64,000 bases of DNA from HdN1 sp964473645. Lineage in GTDB: Bacteria; Pseudomonadota; Gammaproteobacteria; Pseudomonadales; Ketobacteraceae. The notes beneath the pieces are model-generated. The model worked only from the letters and a program-made list of their open reading frames with translations. It did not search any database and was not told where the DNA came from. The stretch's first letter is position 1. Each line of letters begins with the position of its first letter. Below are positions 35,307 to 43,838 of the stretch, piece after piece. The DNA lies in assembly GCA_964473645.1 (NCBI GenBank), contig CAYYPW010000017.1:1-64000 (forward strand). Reading direction: 5' to 3'. The position numbers and the translations under genes were made by a program.

Positions 35307-37625
35307 GTGAAATTCATTGGAATTCTGTTCAGCGTTGCCATGCTCTGCCTGTTGGGGTGCGACAACGAAAAATCCGCTTTAGCAAAGTCGACCAATGCCG
35401 CTTCGCCGGGCAGTCGTACCTATTATTTATGGGTAGAAAATGCAGCGGACGCGAAAGCAGAGGCGCTGCCGGCGCTCAGTAAAGGCGATGTATCCGTCGT
35501 AACATTGTTACCCGTTCCAAAAAAATCCGCAGCAAAACAGACCTCTACGACAGCGGGTGGAAAAGCTGAGCAGCCGCAAGTCAGCCAACCCTTCACCGAA
35601 CTCGCCATCGGCGTCAACAAGCTAACGCGTCTTGAGAGTGGCCTGTACCGTTTGCGTTTAAGCGAGCCCCCGCAAGCCGATGGCGTGATTCGTATCAAAA
35701 CAGGCAGCACTGTTCTCGAAACGCTGATGCTCAGTAACGGCAGCGAAAAGCGCCCACTGCGTGTCGATAGTCTCAGTACCGCCGCAGTCAAAATGTTTCT
35801 GGCGCAAGTGGCGGCACAGCGTGGCTTTAACGGCGTGGACACCGAGCAGGTCAATACCCTTATTTCGGTGGTGCGCAAACATTTGGAAACGCTCGATGTG
35901 CCGGACAAGTTGAGCATCGACAAACGCATTGCCTGGTATGCCGAGCAAGCGCAAAAAGCCTGTACGATTCGGATCAGTGGGCTGTCTTCCTCCGCCGAAT
36001 GTGCCGCCTTTACCCTGGGCGGCGAAGTCAAAGGCTTGGTGAGTGGGCAAGTGCAGGTGGTGGTCAACCAAGGCGAGCCGTTAATGATCACGCAAAACGG
36101 CCCTTTCATGTTTCCGATTGGTTTGATCAATCGCGCCCACTATGAAGTGACTGTCAAAGAGCAACCCGATCGACAAACCTGTTCTGTCAAATATGGAGTA
36201 GGCCGCATCCATGGGGACAATGTCGACAGTGTGATCGTTGCCTGCGAGGAGAACCGGTATCCGGTGGCCGGCATGGCGGAAGGGGTTACCGGCCCGGTAA
36301 AACTTCGGCTTAACGGTAACCTTGAGACGCTCACCCTGCGTAAAGATGGGGTTTTTCAGTTCACTAAAATGCTCAAACACGGTGAACCCTACGAAATCAC
36401 CCTGGCTCAGCAACCGCAGGAACTCACCTGCGCGCTCAGTCGTGGCGCCGGGAATATCACGGATAATGTCAGCGATATCGCGATCAACTGCGAGCCCTTG
36501 CTGTTTCAAGTGGGAGGCGTTGCCAACGGCCTGCAAGGCAATTTACGCATGCGCATCAATGACACCGAAGAAATCACCGTTAGCCAGGCCGGTGAATTTG
36601 CGTTCGCAACCGATTTTGTTCACAAAGACAGTTATAACGTGCAGATTGCGGAACAACCTCCCGGGCAGACCTGTCAGTTGAGCAAAGGTCAGGGCCGTCT
36701 TGCGCTTTCCGATATCAAAAACGTACTGATTGACTGTGTTACCAACACCCATCGACTGGGCGGAAAAATCGAAGGCCTGAAAGCGCCGCTAACGCTCACA
36801 CTCAATGGCGAAGAATCGCTGACCTTGACCGCTGCCGGTGAATTCCATTTTAAAACGCCTGTTGTCTATGGCAGCCCTTATAAGGTAGACGTCACGGAAC
36901 AGCCAAAAGGTCAGCAGTGTCAACTGAAACAAGCCGAGGGAACCGTCGCGGGTGACGTCCTGGATGTGTTGGTGCAGTGTGCTGCTGTGCAATATAAGTT
37001 GGGGGGCATGGTCAGCGGCTTGTCGGGCGCCTTCCAACTCATGCTCAACAATAGACAAGAGGTAATGGCGATTCCGGGCAATGGGCCCTTCGAATTTGCA
37101 ACGCGGTTGGTCAGTGGCCAGCGCTACAATGTCATTCTTGATACCCAACCTTCCGGTCAGGTGTGCCGTGTCACCAATGGTGTCGGCAGAATGGGGGTAA
37201 AAGACATCCGAAACGTGACGATCGAGTGTGATTTTCAAAGTTTCAAGCTGGGGGGAATGGTCAGCGGGCTGAAAGGCGCACTCAAGCTGGCGCTCAATGG
37301 CGGCAAAGAAACTCTACCCTTGACCAGTAACGGCATGTTTGCATTTTCGTCGGCCTTGCAAACCGGGGAGAGTTATAACGTGAGTGTTGCAGTGCAACCC
37401 GTCGGGCAGCAGTGCGACGTGCGTAAAGGGCAGGGGAATATCAACGCCGCCAATATCGTCGATGTCAAAGTCATCTGTGTGCCGCAGTTGCCGGGGGTAA
37501 AACCCGCATCGAACGCCGCGCCAGCACCTGCCACATCGCCCGCCGCGAACGCTGAGCCCACCGCACCCAGCGATGATGGCCCGCAAACCTTCGCCGCGCC
37601 CTTCCCCCAGGTTATTAAACCGTAG
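35307..37625 (+). CDS. Lipoprotein built of six tandem ~80-residue beta-type repeats
   Basis: 772 residues from GTG 35307. The first 18 residues form a lipoprotein signal with lipobox LLGC (Cys18); Asp at +2 would favour inner-membrane retention by the E. coli rule. Residues 60-230 have no family I recognise. Residues 235-724 are six repeats of about 80 residues, each following the pattern LGGxVxGLxG, LNG, GxFxF, YxVxxxxQPxGQxC, GxG and ending in a Cys four to six residues after a DV or NV. Each repeat has two cysteines suited to an internal disulfide. The tail (725-772) is Pro/Ala-rich. The repeats look like small beta-sandwich modules, as in extracellular adhesive or stalk proteins. No function can be assigned. 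It is divergent from the AraC gene. Confidence 0.8.
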   Translation: MKFIGILFSVAMLCLLGCDNEKSALAKSTNAASPGSRTYYLWVENAADAKAEALPALSKGDVSVVTLLPVPKKSAAKQTSTTAGGKAEQPQVSQPFTELAIGVNKLTRLESGLYRLRLSEPPQADGVIRIKTGSTVLETLMLSNGSEKRPLRVDSLSTAAVKMFLAQVAAQRGFNGVDTEQVNTLISVVRKHLETLDVPDKLSIDKRIAWYAEQAQKACTIRISGLSSSAECAAFTLGGEVKGLVSGQVQVVVNQGEPLMITQNGPFMFPIGLINRAHYEVTVKEQPDRQTCSVKYGVGRIHGDNVDSVIVACEENRYPVAGMAEGVTGPVKLRLNGNLETLTLRKDGVFQFTKMLKHGEPYEITLAQQPQELTCALSRGAGNITDNVSDIAINCEPLLFQVGGVANGLQGNLRMRINDTEEITVSQAGEFAFATDFVHKDSYNVQIAEQPPGQTCQLSKGQGRLALSDIKNVLIDCVTNTHRLGGKIEGLKAPLTLTLNGEESLTLTAAGEFHFKTPVVYGSPYKVDVTEQPKGQQCQLKQAEGTVAGDVLDVLVQCAAVQYKLGGMVSGLSGAFQLMLNNRQEVMAIPGNGPFEFATRLVSGQRYNVILDTQPSGQVCRVTNGVGRMGVKDIRNVTIECDFQSFKLGGMVSGLKGALKLALNGGKETLPLTSNGMFAFSSALQTGESYNVSVAVQPVGQQCDVRKGQGNINAANIVDVKVICVPQLPGVKPASNAAPAPATSPAANAEPTAPSDDGPQTFAAPFPQVIKP
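36009..37478 (+). repeat. Six-copy ~245-bp coding repeat of the lipoprotein gene
   Basis: Six modules of about 80 codons, each opening with an LGG/VGG/VAG-type start and closing at a Cys codon near 37478 for the last. Copies are diverged at DNA level but share the GL(x)G, QPxGQxC and terminal Cys positions. Modules 5 and 6 share the most obvious opening (KLGGMVSGL), suggesting a later duplication. Confidence 0.8.
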
Positions 37626-37675
37626 AGGGGCGTTTTTATCTGATCATCCGGTCAACCTTGAAGCCGTTGCACCGT

Positions 37676-37737
37676 TAATACTCCTGTTAGACCCGCATAA
37701 CGGCGGTCGGCGTCGACAGGAGTATTATTTGTCATGA
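37676..37737 (+). promoter_or_regulatory. 12-bp inverted repeat enclosing a Shine-Dalgarno sequence
   Basis: Arms taatactcctgt (37676-37687) and acaggagtatta (37726-37737) are perfectly complementary and enclose 38 bases. The right arm contains AGGAG at 37728-37732, which precedes an ATG at 37744. If transcribed, the hairpin would mask that ribosome-binding site. As DNA it could equally be an operator or part of the sigma-operon promoter. Confidence 0.5.
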
Positions 37738-37743
37738 AAATTC

Positions 37744-37788
37744 AATCCCTTGCACGTTTAGGTGAAAACGTCGAGTGAGTCACGGAGC
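37744..37788 (+). CDS. Possible 14-residue leader peptide upstream of the sigma factor
   Basis: An ATG at 37744 opens a 14-codon frame (MKIQSLARLGENVE) ending at TGA 37788, about 80 bases before the sigma-factor start. Its AGGAG is 11 bases upstream and sits in the arm of an inverted repeat. The composition gives no hint of a specific attenuation mechanism. Whether it is translated is uncertain. Confidence 0.25.
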
Positions 37789-37870
37789 ATGTGCGCCATA
37801 TTGTGAGGCGTGGCTGTGCCGTCTAGACTCAACGGCGAATATTGCCCGAGTTGCCGTGAACAGGACTGCC

Positions 37871-38446
37871 ATGCCGCTTAATGCCTTCCTTGCCTCTGTC
37901 GAGCGCCGTGCCTATCGCATGGCGTTATTGGCCGTGCGCGAGCCGGCGGATGCGCTCGATATCGTGCAAGATGCCATGCTCAGCCTGGTCAAGCATTACC
38001 GTGATAAGCCACCTGCAGAGTGGCCGTTACTGTTTCAGCGCATTCTGCAAAATCGCATTCTGGAATGGCATCGCCAGCAAACCCGCTCACGGCGCTGGTT
38101 TGTGCGTTGGTTCAGCAGCGATGATGACGATGACGAAGACCCGTTTGCTCAGATCGAAGATCCTCAGGACAAAGATCCACAGACGCTGCTGGCACGCGCG
38201 GGGGATATTGACCTGGTGCTTGCGGCTGTCGAAGCCTTGCCGGTTCGCCAACAACAAGCTTTTTTGTTACGCGCCTGGGAAGGCCTGGATATCGCGGATA
38301 CTGCGGCGGCCATGCAGTGCAGCGAAGGCTCCGTAAAAACCCATTATTTCCGGGCGTTGCAAGCATTGCGACATTGCCTTATGCAAGCACATACCCCGGT
38401 AACCCAAGCTCACAATGACAGCCCCAACGGGGAGGTATCGTCATGA
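37871..38446 (+). CDS. ECF-type RNA polymerase sigma factor
   Basis: 191 residues from ATG 37871, chosen because AGGA lies 5 bases upstream and the sequence then starts at sigma region 2; the frame extends 32 codons further back without family similarity. Region 2 covers about residues 5-70 (ADALDIVQDAMLSLVKHY). Region 4 follows at 120-170 (LPVRQQQAFLLRAWEGLDIADTAAAM, then CSEGSVKTHYFRAL). Between them is an acidic run of Asp (DDDDDED) that is unusual for this family. It overlaps the next gene by ATGA, and the order sigma, probable anti-sigma, small secreted protein, DUF3106 protein recalls the SbrIR-type arrangement of pseudomonads. Genes controlled are unknown, but autoregulation of this operon is likely. 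Confidence 0.85.
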   Translation: MPLNAFLASVERRAYRMALLAVREPADALDIVQDAMLSLVKHYRDKPPAEWPLLFQRILQNRILEWHRQQTRSRRWFVRWFSSDDDDDEDPFAQIEDPQDKDPQTLLARAGDIDLVLAAVEALPVRQQQAFLLRAWEGLDIADTAAAMQCSEGSVKTHYFRALQALRHCLMQAHTPVTQAHNDSPNGEVSS

Positions 38447-38889
38447 AACCCTCAGGCTCCGCGCCGACTGAACCCTTGGCCCACACGCTGGCTGATACGT
38501 TGGAACGCGCCAATACGCAGCTTGACCCGGCCGTTGTCGAGCGGCTACATCAACTGCGCCAACAGGCAGTGCAGGCATCACGCTCGCCGCTACACCGTGA
38601 TGCAGCTGAGCAGCGGTTCACCTACGCAAACACATCGACGTTTTCGCAACGGTTCGCCATGGCCGCAATGGTGGCATTGTGCGCCCTTATGCTGGGCGTT
38701 AGTCATCATCTGCTGCCTGCTCGCAGTGACACCGGATTGTTGGCAAACACCGCGCGACCGGCGCTGATGCCCGGCTCGAACCCTCGGAATGAAAGTGTAA
38801 TGCCTCTCGATGCCTGGGATGAAGACCCGCAAATGCTGGCCGATTGGGAAATGCTTTACGTCCTGGGAGACGAACCCGATGCGGGCTAA
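38443..38889 (+). CDS. Probable anti-sigma / DUF3619-like single-pass membrane protein
   Basis: 148 residues. The N-terminal 65 residues are polar and helical (LADTLERANTQLDPAVVERLHQLR). One membrane segment follows (about 66-90, FAMAAMVALCALMLGVSHHL), then a periplasmic tail rich in Asp/Glu. Cytosolic helix, membrane segment and periplasmic tail are what is expected of an anti-sigma factor, and the start overlaps the sigma-factor stop. The DUF3619 label rests on gene order and general pattern. Confidence 0.65.
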   Translation: MKPSGSAPTEPLAHTLADTLERANTQLDPAVVERLHQLRQQAVQASRSPLHRDAAEQRFTYANTSTFSQRFAMAAMVALCALMLGVSHHLLPARSDTGLLANTARPALMPGSNPRNESVMPLDAWDEDPQMLADWEMLYVLGDEPDAG

Positions 38890-39100
38890 CCACCTCATCG
38901 TCTGTCTGGCCTGCAGCACCACCGCCTGGGCCAGCGAACCACCCCCTGCAGAATTCTGGCTCTATCTGCTGGAATACGCTAACGCGCAGGGTGAAGTGCT
39001 AGACCCGCTCGATCTTGAACAGCTCGCCAACGCAGACGAAAACGAATCGCCTGCCCAAGCCCCGGCCACACCACCGGCGCAGAAGGAGAAAACCCCATGA
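38879..39100 (+). CDS. Small secreted protein of the sigma operon
   Basis: 73 residues from ATG 38879, overlapping the previous gene by 11 bases and the next by ATGA. A signal peptide ends near TTAWA, leaving an acidic mature peptide of about 55 residues with a YLLEYANAQGEVLDPLDLEQL core and a Pro/Ala-rich end. Function unknown; its position between an anti-sigma-like protein and a DUF3106 protein suggests a periplasmic partner in the same signalling system. Confidence 0.7.
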   Translation: MRANHLIVCLACSTTAWASEPPPAEFWLYLLEYANAQGEVLDPLDLEQLANADENESPAQAPATPPAQKEKTP

Positions 39101-39603
39101 TGACATTCCTGCGGCTATTAATAGGCTATGTTGCTTGCGGCTGTGCCTTTGTCCAGGCCCAAAATACTGATTGGGAAAGCCTCCCCGCCAGCGAGCGGAA
39201 AGCGCTTCAAGCGTTGCAGGCGCAATGGCCGCAATTAAACGAAACACAACGCACCGCCTTACGTGATCGCGCTGCTAAATTCAATCAGCTGCCTGCCGAA
39301 CAACAACAGCAGGTGCAGGAACGCTTTCAACGCTGGCAAGCCCTGCCCCCTGAACGTCGCGCCGAGCTGCGCAGCCAATACGAACGCTTTCGTCAATTGC
39401 CGCCCGAAGACCAGCAGAAAGTGCGGCGCCGCTTTGAATGGTTCCAGTCGCTGCCTGCAGCCGAGCGCCAAGCCTTGCGGGATAAATGGCAAGCCTTGAG
39501 CCCGGCCAAGCGCCAGGCCTTGCGCGAGCATATGCGTAACGCCAGCCCTCAGGAGCGACGTGCGATCCGTCAGCGCCTCACTCGCACCCATCGCCCACGC
39601 TAA
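39097..39603 (+). CDS. DUF3106 family periplasmic protein
   Basis: 168 residues with a signal peptide ending near FVQAQ. The mature part repeats a unit of about 15-20 residues of the form LP.E.RQ.L...W..L (QALPPERRAELR, RQLPPEDQQKVR, QSLPAAERQALR, QALSPAKRQALR), the signature of DUF3106, and is very rich in Gln and Arg. It resembles heavily charged periplasmic chaperone-like helices. It is the fourth gene of the sigma operon, and its stop overlaps the next start by one base (TAATG). Confidence 0.85.
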   Translation: MMTFLRLLIGYVACGCAFVQAQNTDWESLPASERKALQALQAQWPQLNETQRTALRDRAAKFNQLPAEQQQQVQERFQRWQALPPERRAELRSQYERFRQLPPEDQQKVRRRFEWFQSLPAAERQALRDKWQALSPAKRQALREHMRNASPQERRAIRQRLTRTHRPR

Positions 39604-40520
39604 TGAAATACAACGACATTTATAAGGAGCGCGTGCCTGTATTGATGCGCATAGGGTGGATAGGTCTGGGCACGATGCTCAGCTTCACTGCCTGGACGCA
39701 GCCGCAGTTTGCTGACACTGCGGCGGCACACCTCACCTGGGACATGAGCATCGAACACGCGCGCCAACGCTTTGAAGACACCGATGGCCACTACACGCGT
39801 GTCACCCTGATGCCCGGTGTGGAGTGGGGGGATGGTTGGCAAATGCGCCTGGAACTGCCCTGGCAAAAAACACAAGGCGAAACGGTCGTGGCGCGCGCCA
39901 GCCCTCAACTGGTCAGCGTATGCGAATGGGCGCTGTCACACCCGCGCCGCGTTCAAATGTGGTTGGCACAAGGCAGAATCACCCAAGCACAGCTCGACAG
40001 GTGTAACGACCTGGGGGGTGGTGTCGCCTCTACCAACGCCGATGGCTTGGCAGACAGTATTCTCTGGGTCAATCGTTTCATTCCACTGTCAGAGCGTTGG
40101 GCGGTGTTACCGCAGTTGGGCTACAAATCCGACAGTGGTGATGCCAACACCGGTCTTGGTTCCGGCACACAAGATGCGATTGTTGAAGCAGGGTTTTATG
40201 CGGATGTTGCGCCGCTATCCTTTTATATCCTTATCGGGCATGAGCGTGTACTCAAGCAGTCATCGCTCGGTGATCTCGATGATTTCAATTATGCCACCCT
40301 CGAACTCGACTATGCCCTGAGTGCGCAATGGGCGGTGGCGACCGGCATTCACCACGAAACCACCCAGGTGGATTACCTCGATGACATGCAAAGTGTCAGC
40401 ACGCAACTGAACTGGCGCTTTCTGAAAAGCTACAACGCCCGTTTGTTGCTGCAGCGTTATAACGAGGAGAGTGGTTATCCTGAACTCGAAACAGCGGTAT
40501 CAATTAGCATCAGTTTTTAA
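39603..40520 (+). CDS. Outer-membrane beta-barrel protein, last gene of the sigma operon
   Basis: 305 residues with a hydrophobic N-terminal export segment (about residues 15-33) and a body of alternating strands ending in AVSISISF, the aromatic C-terminal signature of outer-membrane barrels. No family is recognised with certainty; it resembles transporter-type barrels annotated in phenol-degradation or DUF3187 groups. The start is uncertain: ATG 39603 is coupled to the upstream stop, while AAGGAG at 39624-39629 lies close to an in-frame GTG at 39633 and before an ATG at 39645 that begins the export signal. Co-expression with the sigma factor suggests an envelope-stress or surface function. 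Confidence 0.7.
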   Translation: MKYNDIYKERVPVLMRIGWIGLGTMLSFTAWTQPQFADTAAAHLTWDMSIEHARQRFEDTDGHYTRVTLMPGVEWGDGWQMRLELPWQKTQGETVVARASPQLVSVCEWALSHPRRVQMWLAQGRITQAQLDRCNDLGGGVASTNADGLADSILWVNRFIPLSERWAVLPQLGYKSDSGDANTGLGSGTQDAIVEAGFYADVAPLSFYILIGHERVLKQSSLGDLDDFNYATLELDYALSAQWAVATGIHHETTQVDYLDDMQSVSTQLNWRFLKSYNARLLLQRYNEESGYPELETAVSISISF

Positions 40521-40563
40521 AGGGTGCATCACTGTCTGCTAATGAACTGCGCTATCGACCGCG

Positions 40564-42483
40564 TTAGCCCTCTGCCTGTTTCAGTTCGGCCGTGAGTGAC
40601 TCCAGAGCTTCCGAGGCTTCCAACCACTCCATCTCGATACGATCGATTTCGGTGGTGCAGGCGGCCTGGTCTTTCAAGAGAGTGGTGAGTTTTTGCTTGT
40701 TGGCCACCTCATAAATCGCGGGATCGGCGAGCGCTTCTTCCAGGGTCGCTTTTTTCAGCTGTACCTTGGCGAGCGTTTTTTCCAGCGTTTCGATCTGGCG
40801 TTTATAGGGGCGCAATTTCTCCCGAATCTCGGCGGCTTTGCGGCGATCCGCTTTTTTGTCGGTGCGGTTGTCGGCATCGCCAGCGGTTGTACTGCTCGCG
40901 GCAGATTGGCGGGCATGGTATTCAGTCAGCCAGCGGGTGTAGGCTTCCATGTCGCCAGCGAACGGTTCGGCTACGCCCTCGGCCACCAGCCAGAACTCGT
41001 CGCACACATTGCGTAATAAATGTCGATCATGCGACACCAACACCAGTGCACCTTCATAGTCCTGCAGGGCGAGCGTCAAGGCATGCCGCACTTCCAGATC
41101 GAGATGGTTGGTCGGCTCGTCGAGCAATAGCACATTGGGCTTCTGCCACACGATCAAGGCAAGCGCCAAGCGACTTTTCTCACCCCCCGAGAAACGCTCG
41201 ATACGGGAATTGACATCGTCGCCATGAAAGCCAAAGCTGCCCAGATATTTCCGCAGAGTCAGTTCTTCGGTGCGCCCGGCAATGCGCTGCAGCTGCAGTA
41301 GAGGTGTGGCGTTACTGTCCAGCTGATCGAGCTGGTGTTGGGCGAAATAACCAATCTCGCAATGTTCGCTACGAAACCATTCGCCCCCTGCAGGCGGCAG
41401 CGAGCCTGCCAGCGTTTTGATCAACGTAGATTTACCGGCGCCATTGGGGCCGAGCAAGCCCATGCGGGTTTCCGGGCCCAACTGCAGCGACAGGTTTTTC
41501 AGAATGATCTTGTCGGCATACCCGGCCTGACCATCACGCACACGTATCAGCGGGTTAGACAGTTTTTCTGGCGCATAGAATGAAAACGTAAAGGGCGAAT
41601 CGACATGGGCCGGTGCAATGCGTTCCAGTTTTTCCAGCGCTTTGATGCGGCTTTGCGCCTGCGTGGCTTTGGTCGCCTTGGCTTTAAAGCGATCAATAAA
41701 TTTCTGTAAATGCGCGATCTTGGCTTGCTGACGCTCAAACGCGTTTTGTTGCAAGGCCAGCTGTTCGGCGCGCTGACGCTCGAAATCGGAGTAATTGCCT
41801 TTGTAATAGTTGATACGCTGCGTTTCGATATGCAGCAAGTGATCGACGATCGCATCCAGAAACTCGCGATCGTGTGAGATCACAATCAGTGTGCCAGGGT
41901 AGACCTTCAACCATTGTTCAAGCCAGAGAATGGCGTCGAGATCAAGGTGGTTGGTGGGTTCGTCGAGCAGCATCAGATCCGAGCGACACATCAGCGTTTT
42001 GGCCAGATTGAGACGCATACGCCAGCCGCCTGAAAAACTTTTCACCGGGCGGGCGAGCTGATCCTGCGTAAACCCCAAACCATCGAGAATTTTTGCTGCG
42101 CGAGAGGGTGCCGTGTAGGCATCGATCGCATCCAGGTGGTGCAGCGATTCGGCGATACGCGCATCGTCGTGCTGTTGTTGTGCCTCCCCCAATACATGCT
42201 GCCAATGGCGCAGTTCGGCATCGCCATCGAGCACAAAATCCAGGGTGCTGCTATCGAGGGCTTCCACCTCTTGCGCCATATGCGCAATCACCCATTCTCG
42301 CGGGATCAGGCAATCGCCGGCATCAATGGTCAGTTCTTGTTTGAGGACTGCAAACAATGAGGATTTGCCAGACCCGTTTCGCCCCGAGAGGCCCACATGC
42401 CAGCCTGGGTGCAAGGTGACGCCGGTGTCGCGCAGCAGGCATTGTTGGCCGCGATAGAGGCTGATATTTTTTAGCTGGATCAT
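40564..42483 (-). CDS. yheS: ABC-F type ATPase, YheS-like
   Basis: 639 residues with two ABC cassettes and no membrane segments. Walker A motifs are GRNGSGKSS and GPNGAGKST. Signature motifs are FSGGWRMRL and FSGGEKSRL, and both cassettes have LLDEPTNHLDL. The helical linker between cassettes (about residues 240-300) and the charged C-terminal coiled coil (about 540-639) are typical of the YheS group. ABC-F proteins bind the ribosomal E site and help stalled or difficult translation; they are not transporters. It is a single core gene upstream on the minus strand of nothing obviously co-transcribed. Confidence 0.9.
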   Translation of the reverse strand: MIQLKNISLYRGQQCLLRDTGVTLHPGWHVGLSGRNGSGKSSLFAVLKQELTIDAGDCLIPREWVIAHMAQEVEALDSSTLDFVLDGDAELRHWQHVLGEAQQQHDDARIAESLHHLDAIDAYTAPSRAAKILDGLGFTQDQLARPVKSFSGGWRMRLNLAKTLMCRSDLMLLDEPTNHLDLDAILWLEQWLKVYPGTLIVISHDREFLDAIVDHLLHIETQRINYYKGNYSDFERQRAEQLALQQNAFERQQAKIAHLQKFIDRFKAKATKATQAQSRIKALEKLERIAPAHVDSPFTFSFYAPEKLSNPLIRVRDGQAGYADKIILKNLSLQLGPETRMGLLGPNGAGKSTLIKTLAGSLPPAGGEWFRSEHCEIGYFAQHQLDQLDSNATPLLQLQRIAGRTEELTLRKYLGSFGFHGDDVNSRIERFSGGEKSRLALALIVWQKPNVLLLDEPTNHLDLEVRHALTLALQDYEGALVLVSHDRHLLRNVCDEFWLVAEGVAEPFAGDMEAYTRWLTEYHARQSAASSTTAGDADNRTDKKADRRKAAEIREKLRPYKRQIETLEKTLAKVQLKKATLEEALADPAIYEVANKQKLTTLLKDQAACTTEIDRIEMEWLEASEALESLTAELKQAEG

Positions 42484-42529
42484 GATGGCTGGCGGTTCAA
42501 TAACAGAACGGGGAGGGGATTATAAACAA

Positions 42530-42554
42530 CAAAGCCGCGCTAGGCGCGGCTTTG
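42530..42554 (-). terminator. Intrinsic terminator after the AlgP-like gene
   Basis: An 11-bp stem (caaagccgcgc and gcgcggctttg) closes a three-base loop. Read on the minus strand it is followed by TTGTTT, a T-rich tail. It lies 24 bases past the stop of the AlgP-like gene. Confidence 0.85.
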
Positions 42555-42577
42555 TCTGTTAGCAGACCACGATAGGA

Positions 42578-43360
42578 TCAAGCATCTGCATCCGGAGAGA
42601 AAATACTGCGACCGGGTTCAGTCGGTACGGCAGGCGTTTCTTCGGCTTCTTCTTCCACAACGGGTTCTGGTGCTACCACCACGTCTTCAGTCGCGGCGAC
42701 CTCGATTTCTTCGGCGACTTCCACCGCTGCAACCTTTTCTGCCTTGGCCTTTTTCGGCTTGGCGGCTTTGGCTGGTTTTTCTGCTTTGGCGGGCTTCTCG
42801 GCTTTAGCGGGTTTGGCCGCTTTCACCGGCTTTTCCGCTTTGGCGGGCTTGGCTGCAGCTTTTTTGCCAGCTTTAGCTGCTTTTGCAGGCTTTGCGACCG
42901 CTTTTTTATCTGCTTTGGCTTTCGCGGCCTTTGCAGGTTTAGCGGCTTTGGCTGCTTTAGCGGGCTTGGCTTTTTTCGCGGCGGCCTTGGCGGCTTTCGC
43001 TGCTTCTTTACCTGCTTTGGCAGTGGCTTTGGCTTCGGCCAGTTCCTGCTTGGCAGCGACTGCCTTGCTTTGCGCAGCGGCGAGTGCGGCTTGGGCGGCT
43101 TTCAGATTGGCAACCGCGATGGCGGGGTTCGGCTTTCTGCCTCTGCCACCGGCTTTACCACCTTTGGCTGCTGCTTTCTGCTTTTTAGCGGCTTCAGCAA
43201 CGGCTTTCTTGGCAGCGGCAACGTCCTTCTGCGCGTCTTTCGCTTGTTGAGCGCGTGCCTTGTCCAGTTGCTTTTGCAATTGCGCGATTTGTGATTTCAG
43301 CTCAACAACCGGATTCTTGGCGCGTGGCGCTTTGACCGTGCGAGTTTTGCGTGCTGCCAT
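42578..43360 (-). CDS. algP: AlgP-like histone H1-type protein with KPAKA repeats
   Basis: 260 residues. The N-terminal 50 residues are a helical region (PVVELKSQIAQLQKQLDKA), the middle is almost entirely Lys, Ala and Pro with many KPAKA/KAAKPA units (about residues 115-205), and the tail is acidic. This is the composition of AlgP/AlgR3 and bacterial H1-like DNA-binding proteins; AlgP is linked to alginate gene control in Pseudomonas aeruginosa. The acidic tail is a departure from the wholly basic P. aeruginosa repeats. The neighbouring FKBP and AlgQ genes support the assignment. Repeat number probably varies between strains. Confidence 0.8.
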   Translation of the reverse strand: MAARKTRTVKAPRAKNPVVELKSQIAQLQKQLDKARAQQAKDAQKDVAAAKKAVAEAAKKQKAAAKGGKAGGRGRKPNPAIAVANLKAAQAALAAAQSKAVAAKQELAEAKATAKAGKEAAKAAKAAAKKAKPAKAAKAAKPAKAAKAKADKKAVAKPAKAAKAGKKAAAKPAKAEKPVKAAKPAKAEKPAKAEKPAKAAKPKKAKAEKVAAVEVAEEIEVAATEDVVVAPEPVVEEEAEETPAVPTEPGRSIFSPDADA

Positions 43361-43557
43361 GTTTCAATCCTCAACGTGGTTTCCAGAGTTCTTCAAAAGA
43401 CCAGTGTATTCGTAGAACGCAATCATATCGCCATTGAACCCATACGATAACGATGTTTTTCTACGAGTGACCAATCACCATAAACGACAAGCGTTACACC
43501 AGGACAAATTTGCTTCAGATGCAACCCTGTGAAATCAGATGCAGCGCTGTCATCAAC

Positions 43558-43665
43558 AACGATGTCATCAGGAGCAATGATGTCATTGGATGCAATGATG
43601 CCATCGGGAGCAACAATGTATTCAGTAGCAAACAGGTATTTCGGAGCAACCATACATTCACTGGC
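43558..43665. repeat. 18-bp imperfect tandem repeat (6 units) upstream of the FKBP gene
   Basis: Six units of 18 bases begin at 43558, 43576, 43594, 43612, 43630 and 43648. The first three are close variants of aaygatgtcatcgggagc; the last three are diverged but keep the AA start and GC end. Read on the plus strand they encode NDVIRS, NDVIGC, NDAIGS, NNVFSS, KQVFRS, NHTFTG within an open frame (43510-43755), and an open frame also exists on the minus strand. Neither frame has a convincing gene context. The array sits in the 534-base gap between the AlgP-like and FKBP genes; the rest of that gap shows no gene. Confidence 0.75.
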
Positions 43666-43838
43666 AATTATACGGCTTGTTTAAACAATATCTACAAGTG
43701 TAGTGATAGCAAACCGGGTCACAAACGCAATTTTTCTTTAATTCGTGCGTTATGACAATTAAATTCATTTCGCACAAATTCTGATAGTATTGCCGCTCGC
43801 CCCCTATTGAATAAGCGCAAGCGTCAATACATTCGCGA

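Noticed and set aside
35423..36130. 235-codon minus-strand frame in the lipoprotein gene
   Set aside because: Antisense to a lipoprotein with signal, lipobox and repeats; no family.
43423..43755. Open frames on both strands across the 18-bp repeat
   Set aside because: Both are products of the repeat being a multiple of three; neither has a good start signal or a recognised domain.
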